A stretch of 64,000 nucleotides of DNA from Halarchaeum nitratireducens (GTDB taxonomy: Archaea; Halobacteriota; Halobacteria; Halobacteriales; Halobacteriaceae): the NCBI RefSeq assembly GCF_014647155.1, contig NZ_BMOQ01000007.1, positions 62,001 through 126,000 on the forward strand. The letters run 5' to 3'. The stretch's first letter is position 1. Each line of letters begins with the position of its first letter. Shown here in pieces: positions 59,136-64,000 of this stretch. A model generated the notes under the pieces. It was not told the DNA's origin. It searched no databases and was given only the letters and a program-made list of their open reading frames with translations. Made by a program: the position numbers and the translations under genes.

Positions 59136-62100
59136 ATGTCGTCCAACTCCTCTACCGTCGTCGCCGAGTTCGTCGCCGAATCCTTCGAGACTGAGGTCGG
59201 TGAGACCGAAGTAGACCGGCTCATAGGGGCCATCGACGGCGCTGTCTCGAACCTCCGCGACCAGATAGACGACGACACCCTCGAACGGATTCTCCGCGCT
59301 GACGCCGGCTCCTACGTCCTCAAGAGTAGCATGACGAGGGACGGCCTCCAACCGGAATCCTTCACGCAGGACGGGGTCATCAATCCGCTCCTCGACGTAC
59401 TGGGCTACGACTACCGGACCGAGGCCGGCGGTCTCTCTGGGGGCCAGACACAAGTCGCCGACTACACGATCTCCCTCCGCGATCACCCCGAGATCGACTC
59501 GACGCGCCTTCTCGTCGAAGCCGAACCCATCAATAAGGACCTCGACAGCCGGAAGCACGGCATTGGACAAGTCCGGGATTGGCTGAGTCAACGCGAGTTC
59601 GAATCGGACTTCGGCTTCGCCACCGATGGTCTCCGCTGGGCCTTCGTTCGGTACGACCCCGACTCCTACACCCACAACGTCATCGAGGAAGTGGACTTAC
59701 AGCCCGTCTTTCTCGCCGTCTTCGAGAACCAAGTCGGGAAGCGCGACGACCCGACCGAGGCCGTCTTCGACGCCGACCGGGATCGGGTTACTCGACTCAT
59801 TCGGACGTTCGAGTACGAGAACTTCCTCTCCATCGCCGGTGACGCTCGGCAGGTCATCAAGGAGAAGCGCGAGGAGGTCACAGACGAGTTCTACGACGAC
59901 TACATTCGGTACGTCTTCGGGATCGTTAGCGAGGACGAGACGACGACCCGCTCGCTCGTTGGGGACGGCGTCGTGGCTCCGGACGGCGCGACCGAAGACG
60001 ACGCCCGGCTGTTCTCCGTCGAGTTGATGAACCGGCTCGTCTTCATCAAGTTCCTCGAAGACAAGGCGCTCGTCGACCCCGACCTCCTACAGACGCTCGT
60101 CGACACCTACGAGGACGGGATGTACGCCGGGTCGTTCTACGAATCCTTCCTCCAGCCGTTGTTCTACGACGTGATGAACGAACAGCCGGGGAACCGCCCC
60201 GATCACGTCGAGAACATCGACCTGTTCCAGGACATCCCCTACCTCAACGGCGGCCTCTTTCGGCCCACGATCAACGGCGACGGCTTCTCGGAAGGGGGCT
60301 TCGACGTTCGGAACTCCGTGCTGATCTCCATCATCGACCTCCTCGAACGCTACAGCTTCTCCGCCGGCGGCTCCCCGACGGACCTCGATCCCAGCATCCT
60401 CGGGAACGTCTTCGAGAAGACGATCAACTACATCACCAGCGACAACGCGGACACCAACAAGGAACTCGGGGCCTACTACACGCCGAGCGAGATAACCCGG
60501 TTCAGCGCCGAGGAGACCGTCCGCCCGGCCCTCTTGGATCGCTTCGAGACCGCGCTGGTAGAGGAAGCCAACTGGCCCGAACACGAAGCGACGGGATTCG
60601 ACTCCGTCTACGACCTCATCGAGGAACTGCCGGGGCGCTGGAGTACGATAAGCGCCCTTCTCGCCGAAGTGGACGAGTTCCGCGTCGTCGACCCCGCGTG
60701 CGGGAGCGGCCACTTCCTGACCTCCGTGCTGGAGGAGATCGTCAACGTCCGGAAGGCCCTCTACGCCCGGAATGACTCCTACCCCGACGAGTACAAGCTG
60801 AAGAAGACGACCGTCCTGAACAACATCTACGGCGTGGACCTGATGGGGCCAGCCGTCGAGATTGCGAAACTCCGGTGTTGGCTCTCCGTCATCGCGGAAC
60901 TCGAAACGGAGAACGTCGACGACCTCGCCGCCGACGACGCCCTCGCGCTCCCGAACGTCGCGTTCAACCTCCGCGAGGGGAACAGCCTGATCGGGTACAC
61001 GGGCTTCCCCGAGACGACCGACGACGACGCACAGTACCAACTCGGGAGTTTCAGCGAGGACAGTGTTCGGGACCGCTACGAGGACATTATCGAGGAGATC
61101 GAAGCCCACGAACGCGCCCTCGACAGCGAGACTGCCGAGGAACACCGGGAACGAGCGAACGAGAAACTGGAGACGGCCCGCGAGGAGCTGATCGAGGACA
61201 TACACGGCGACTTCGTCGACGCCGGCATCGAGGACATTACGCCCGAGACCGTCGCCGAGATGGAGCCGTTCAACTGGGTGCTGGAGTTCGCCGAGGTGTA
61301 CGCGGACGGCGGCTTCGACGTGGTCGTCGGGAATCCGCCGTGGGACCGTATCAAGCCGCTCCGCGACGACTACTTCGTCCGCTACGACCGGGACTTCCGA
61401 ACGTACCTCCCGGAGAAGAAGAACGAACGCCAAGAGGAGTTACTGGACGATCCCGAGATAGCGGACGGCTGGGAGGAGTACAAACGCGCAATCCAGATCC
61501 AAGCGGAATACTTCAACAACGCGGACGCCTACGAACTCCAACGACCGACCGTCGCAGGGCGGACAGAGGGAACGGAGAACGACCTCTCCGCACTCTTCCT
61601 CGAACGGGTCTTCCACATTGCCCGCGACGACGGCTACGTCGCGCAGATTCTCCCCGGTACGATCTTCACCGGATCCTCTGGTAAGGATCTCCGCCTACAT
61701 CTTCTTGAGGAGACTCGAATAGACGTGCTGGCGCACTTCATGAACCACGGCATCTTCGACAACATCGACAGCCGGTACAAGTTCACCGTGCTCACCTTCG
61801 AAAACCAAGGGCATACCGAAGAAATTCGAAGCCTATACCGGGAAGGTGACGCCGACGTACTGCGTAACCTTGGTCAGACGGCCTTCATAACGCCACGACC
61901 GGTACTTGAGCAATACTCTCCTGAAGCGCGCATCTTCCCCCTATTGAAGTCGGAACAAGAGAGCGAAGTCCTACGGAGGATTATTACGCACCAGTCAATC
62001 GGTGAGGATGAACGAGGCGAGTGGTACGCGGACCCCTATCGGGAACTCGACCGAACGAACGATACCGACCGCTTCGTCGAGTCCGAATCCGATGGTGAGT

Positions 62101-62969
62101 ATCCTGTACTGGGCGGGAAGAACGTCTACCAGTTCGTTCACGACTCGACGTACTTCGACATTGCCGAGCCCGAGTTCTGGAGCGTCGAATCACCGCCCGA
62201 GAAGAGTGCCAAACACCGCGTACGAGAGAAGAATCTTCGAAACCTCAAACGCGCCGTCTACGACGCCTTCGACGGAACTGGGTCACAGGTCGGATTCGTC
62301 AACGATCTCCTCGAAGAACACCGTGGAGAGCCGCTAAGTGAGGAGGACGTTCTTCTCGACTGTACGGAGTACCGAATCGCCATCCGCGACGTGACGAGCG
62401 CGACGAACGAGAGGTCGATTCTCGCTGCCATCATTCCACCCGGTGTCGTCTGTACGAACACGGTCCACACGCTACGCCCCTACGAGATAGTCCCCACGGA
62501 GGGCGACCTCGAAGACTATCCGCTCCACAGCGCCTACGAGCGACTGTTCACCGACGAGGAACTGTTTGCGGCTCTCGGCCTGATTAACAGTATCCCGTTC
62601 GACTTCCTGCTTAAGACGAAGGTAGACACCCACATCGTGATGTACAAATTCACCGAATCACAGGTCCCCCACCTGACCGAGGGCGACGAGTGGTTCGACT
62701 ACATCTCGACCCGCGCAGCCCGCCTGAACTGCTACGGCGAGGAGTTCGCGGAGATGCGTGACCGGCTCGGCGGGATCGAGCCGGCGACCGAGATGGACGA
62801 GCGCCGCGAGGTTCAGGCCGAACTCGACGCCGCCGCGTTCCACGCCTACGGGCTCGACCGCCAGCAGACCGCGTTCGTCCTCGACGACTTCCACCGCGTG
62901 CAGAACCCCCGGCTGATGGACGAGGACTACTTCGAGATGGTACTGGAGAAATACAACGACCTCGTCTAA
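59136..62969 (+). CDS. Type IIG-like restriction-modification protein (Eco57I/N6-adenine methylase)
   Basis: 1277 residues from ATG 59136 (SSNSSTVVAEFVAESFETEV). The N-terminal nuclease-like part has VADYTISLRDHPEIDSTRLLVEAEPINKDLD: Asp109 and Glu128-Ala-Glu130 lie where the D-x20-ExK of PD-(D/E)XK nucleases is expected, but the Lys is replaced by Glu. A helical linker (YTPSEITRFSAEETVRPALLD is the methylase entry) leads to motif I VVDPACGSGHFLTSVLEEIV near 520 and motif IV DVVVGNPPWDRIKPL near 732. The last 400 residues would be the target-recognition domain. It should methylate adenine at a specific site and perhaps cut unmethylated DNA. No separate S or R gene is present. The stand-alone gene sits in AT-richer DNA by a tRNA gene, so it was probably acquired. 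Confidence 0.85.
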   Translation: MSSNSSTVVAEFVAESFETEVGETEVDRLIGAIDGAVSNLRDQIDDDTLERILRADAGSYVLKSSMTRDGLQPESFTQDGVINPLLDVLGYDYRTEAGGLSGGQTQVADYTISLRDHPEIDSTRLLVEAEPINKDLDSRKHGIGQVRDWLSQREFESDFGFATDGLRWAFVRYDPDSYTHNVIEEVDLQPVFLAVFENQVGKRDDPTEAVFDADRDRVTRLIRTFEYENFLSIAGDARQVIKEKREEVTDEFYDDYIRYVFGIVSEDETTTRSLVGDGVVAPDGATEDDARLFSVELMNRLVFIKFLEDKALVDPDLLQTLVDTYEDGMYAGSFYESFLQPLFYDVMNEQPGNRPDHVENIDLFQDIPYLNGGLFRPTINGDGFSEGGFDVRNSVLISIIDLLERYSFSAGGSPTDLDPSILGNVFEKTINYITSDNADTNKELGAYYTPSEITRFSAEETVRPALLDRFETALVEEANWPEHEATGFDSVYDLIEELPGRWSTISALLAEVDEFRVVDPACGSGHFLTSVLEEIVNVRKALYARNDSYPDEYKLKKTTVLNNIYGVDLMGPAVEIAKLRCWLSVIAELETENVDDLAADDALALPNVAFNLREGNSLIGYTGFPETTDDDAQYQLGSFSEDSVRDRYEDIIEEIEAHERALDSETAEEHRERANEKLETAREELIEDIHGDFVDAGIEDITPETVAEMEPFNWVLEFAEVYADGGFDVVVGNPPWDRIKPLRDDYFVRYDRDFRTYLPEKKNERQEELLDDPEIADGWEEYKRAIQIQAEYFNNADAYELQRPTVAGRTEGTENDLSALFLERVFHIARDDGYVAQILPGTIFTGSSGKDLRLHLLEETRIDVLAHFMNHGIFDNIDSRYKFTVLTFENQGHTEEIRSLYREGDADVLRNLGQTAFITPRPVLEQYSPEARIFPLLKSEQESEVLRRIITHQSIGEDERGEWYADPYRELDRTNDTDRFVESESDGEYPVLGGKNVYQFVHDSTYFDIAEPEFWSVESPPEKSAKHRVREKNLRNLKRAVYDAFDGTGSQVGFVNDLLEEHRGEPLSEEDVLLDCTEYRIAIRDVTSATNERSILAAIIPPGVVCTNTVHTLRPYEIVPTEGDLEDYPLHSAYERLFTDEELFAALGLINSIPFDFLLKTKVDTHIVMYKFTESQVPHLTEGDEWFDYISTRAARLNCYGEEFAEMRDRLGGIEPATEMDERREVQAELDAAAFHAYGLDRQQTAFVLDDFHRVQNPRLMDEDYFEMVLEKYNDLV

Positions 62970-63073
62970 CCGGGAGCGTCGAGTGCGGCGGGAACGCCGG
63001 CGTTCTGTACGAGGGAGTTCTTTATAAGTAACCCACCGCCGTCTGTCCAATCGGAGCGACCGCGAAAACTGGA

Positions 63074-63145
63074 TGGACTCGCCGGGATTTGAACCCGGGG
63101 CCTCTCCCATGCCAAGGGAGTGATCTACCACTGATCTACGAGCCC
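63074..63145 (-). tRNA. tRNA-Ala (GGC)
   Basis: 72 nucleotides on the minus strand: acceptor GGGCTCG/CGAGTCC with a G-U at the third pair, the alanine identity element, discriminator A, anticodon loop TTGGCAT (anticodon GGC), T arm CCGGGTTCAAATCCCGG. No intron, no encoded CCA. Its 3' end faces the restriction-modification gene, but no duplicated 3' tRNA fragment was found at the far side of the island. Confidence 0.96.
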
Positions 63146-63374
63146 GCGAACGCAATTCTTCGTATCCGGGGGACGTAATTGAACCCTTCGATCCGCTCTC
63201 GACGCCGGCGGAAGTGGAAACCCTTTAGCGTCCGAGATGCCCACAACGACGTAGGGAACTGCACGGCCGCATATCCGACGCGCCGTCCGCTTGGGCGGCT
63301 TGGGAGTGTGGCAGTGCTCGGGCGCCTTTCGCGCCCAGCGCCGCACAGCGGTTCGTGTCGTTCCAATTCACACT

Positions 63375-63842
63375 ATGGCACGAATGCACACCCGCCGTCG
63401 CGGCTCGTCCGGTTCGGACAAGCCGGCGGCAGACGAACCCCCGGAGTGGAGCGACGTGGACGCCGACGCCGTCGAGGAGCGCGTCGTCGAACTGGCCGAA
63501 GAGGGGTACGACCCCAGCCAGATCGGCATGAAGCTGCGCGACGAGGGCGTCCAGGGGACGCCGATCCCGGACGTGAAGCTCGCGACGGACAAGAAGGTCA
63601 CCGAGATCCTCGAGGAGAACGACGCCGACCCCGAGCTCCCGGAGGACTTCCGTAACCTCCTGGAGAAGGCGATCCGCCTGCGCCGTCACGTCGAGGAGAA
63701 CGGCCAGGACCACCAGAACCGGCGTTCGCTCCAGAACACGGAGTCGAAGATCCGCCGGCTCGCGGACTACTACCGCGGTGACCAGCTCGACGAGGACTTC
63801 ACGTATTCGTACGAGGCCGCGGTCGAACTCCTCGAAGAGTAA
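63375..63842 (+). CDS. rps15: 30S ribosomal protein uS15
   Basis: 155 residues from ATG 63375 (MARMHTRRRGSSGSDKPAAD). ELAEEGYDPSQIGMKLRDEGVQGTPIPDVK and LPEDFRNLLEKAIRLRRHVEENGQDHQNRRSLQNTESKIRRLADYYRGDQL give the archaeal uS15 core with its N-terminal extension. It binds 16S rRNA early and touches the subunit bridge. The longer upstream frame is rejected because it crosses a promoter region. It begins a new operon; the DHH nuclease gene follows seven bases later. Confidence 0.97.
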   Translation: MARMHTRRRGSSGSDKPAADEPPEWSDVDADAVEERVVELAEEGYDPSQIGMKLRDEGVQGTPIPDVKLATDKKVTEILEENDADPELPEDFRNLLEKAIRLRRHVEENGQDHQNRRSLQNTESKIRRLADYYRGDQLDEDFTYSYEAAVELLEE

Positions 63843-63849
63843 CCCCTGA

Positions 63850-64000
63850 TGTCCACCACGGGCCGTTCGGAGTCGTCCGGTGACGCCGCGACGCTGGCCG
63901 AGCGCTGCCGCGAGGCGGCGTTCGTCCGCATAGTCGCGCGACCGGACGGCGACGCGATCGCGGCCGCCGGCCTGCTCGGGCGGGCCTGCGCGGCGATCCG
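63850..64000 (+). CDS. RecJ-like DHH family nuclease, N-terminal part (runs off window)
   Basis: The first 50 residues are visible: MSTTGRSESSGDAATLAERC and then AAFVRIVARPDGDAIAAAGLLGRAC. The PDGDAIAAAGLL step resembles the first motif of DHH phosphoesterases (usually DxDGxxSA). Position immediately after uS15 is where haloarchaea carry a RecJ/DHH-type single-strand nuclease gene, before KEOPS and eS1 genes. The short visible stretch limits certainty. The ATG at 63850 overlaps a TGA in another frame, not of uS15. Confidence 0.7.

Noticed and set aside
58197-63145. Integrative element with tRNA-Ala attachment site
   Set aside because: No integrase, and no second copy of the tRNA 3' end was found near 58190-58400.

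Overview
The window is chromosomal DNA from a halophilic archaeon (class Halobacteria). The evidence is very high GC, strongly acidic predicted proteins, archaeal ribosomal protein and RNA polymerase operons, mevalonate-pathway and prenyl-lipid genes, tRNA(cytidine) acetyltransferase, archaeal GTP cyclohydrolase III, and many families known almost only from haloarchaea. No rRNA, CRISPR array, insertion sequence or replication origin was seen.

Layout. (1) 1-716: tail of a flavin disulfide reductase. (2) 735-9048: a surface-protein locus. On the minus strand it holds two DUF1102-like secreted proteins, a membrane-anchored PGF-pre-PGF protein, a rhomboid-like protease, an ER/SipW-type signal peptidase and a DUF5305 protein. 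A divergent pair encodes a wHTH membrane regulator and a miniature DUF1102-like protein. A TasA/camelysin-like protein closes the locus. It reads as a candidate biofilm-fibre or surface-filament module with its own processing enzymes, and is the most interesting part of the window. (3) 9362-15364: small redox genes, thioredoxin, an Lrp regulator, a two-subunit 2-oxoacid:ferredoxin oxidoreductase, and Mrp/Nbp35. (4) 15583-17769: an iron-uptake patch with a frameshifted substrate-binding lipoprotein and a flavin oxidoreductase, each preceded by a TTAGG-N4-CCTAA palindrome. (5) moaA and an APC permease.

(6) 20371-26435: tRNA-Ser, then uS13-uS4-uS11-RpoD, tRNA-Leu, eL18-uL13-uS9-RpoN-RpoK-enolase-uS2, the classical archaeal expression operon with many 1-4 bp overlaps. 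(7) 27408-32724: mevalonate kinase, isopentenyl phosphate kinase, RNase J and prenyl diphosphate synthase, giving precursors for archaeal lipids, with an AEC transporter inserted on the other strand. (8) 32783-41327: a DUF59 protein/amidohydrolase pair, UspA, aldo/keto reductase, GluRS, DUF456 and TmcA. (9) 41553-42818: L7Ae-eS28-eL24-Ndk. (10) 42916-54908: a large protein that looks like an inactive CHAT protease, GTP cyclohydrolase III, DinB, TPI, MBF1, a CDP-alcohol phosphotransferase/adenylate kinase/HisC operon, and metabolic and small membrane genes. (11) 54954-58181: aldo/keto reductase, UPF0173 hydrolase and a zinc alcohol dehydrogenase. (12) 58197-62969: an AT-richer island with an HNH-like ORF and a large type IIG-like restriction-modification protein, ending beside tRNA-Ala. 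(13) uS15 and the start of a DHH-family nuclease gene.

Start sites were moved inward from the longest possible frame where N-terminal family patterns, signal peptides or overlap with a neighbour required it. Calls rest on reading motifs by eye; no similarity search was run.
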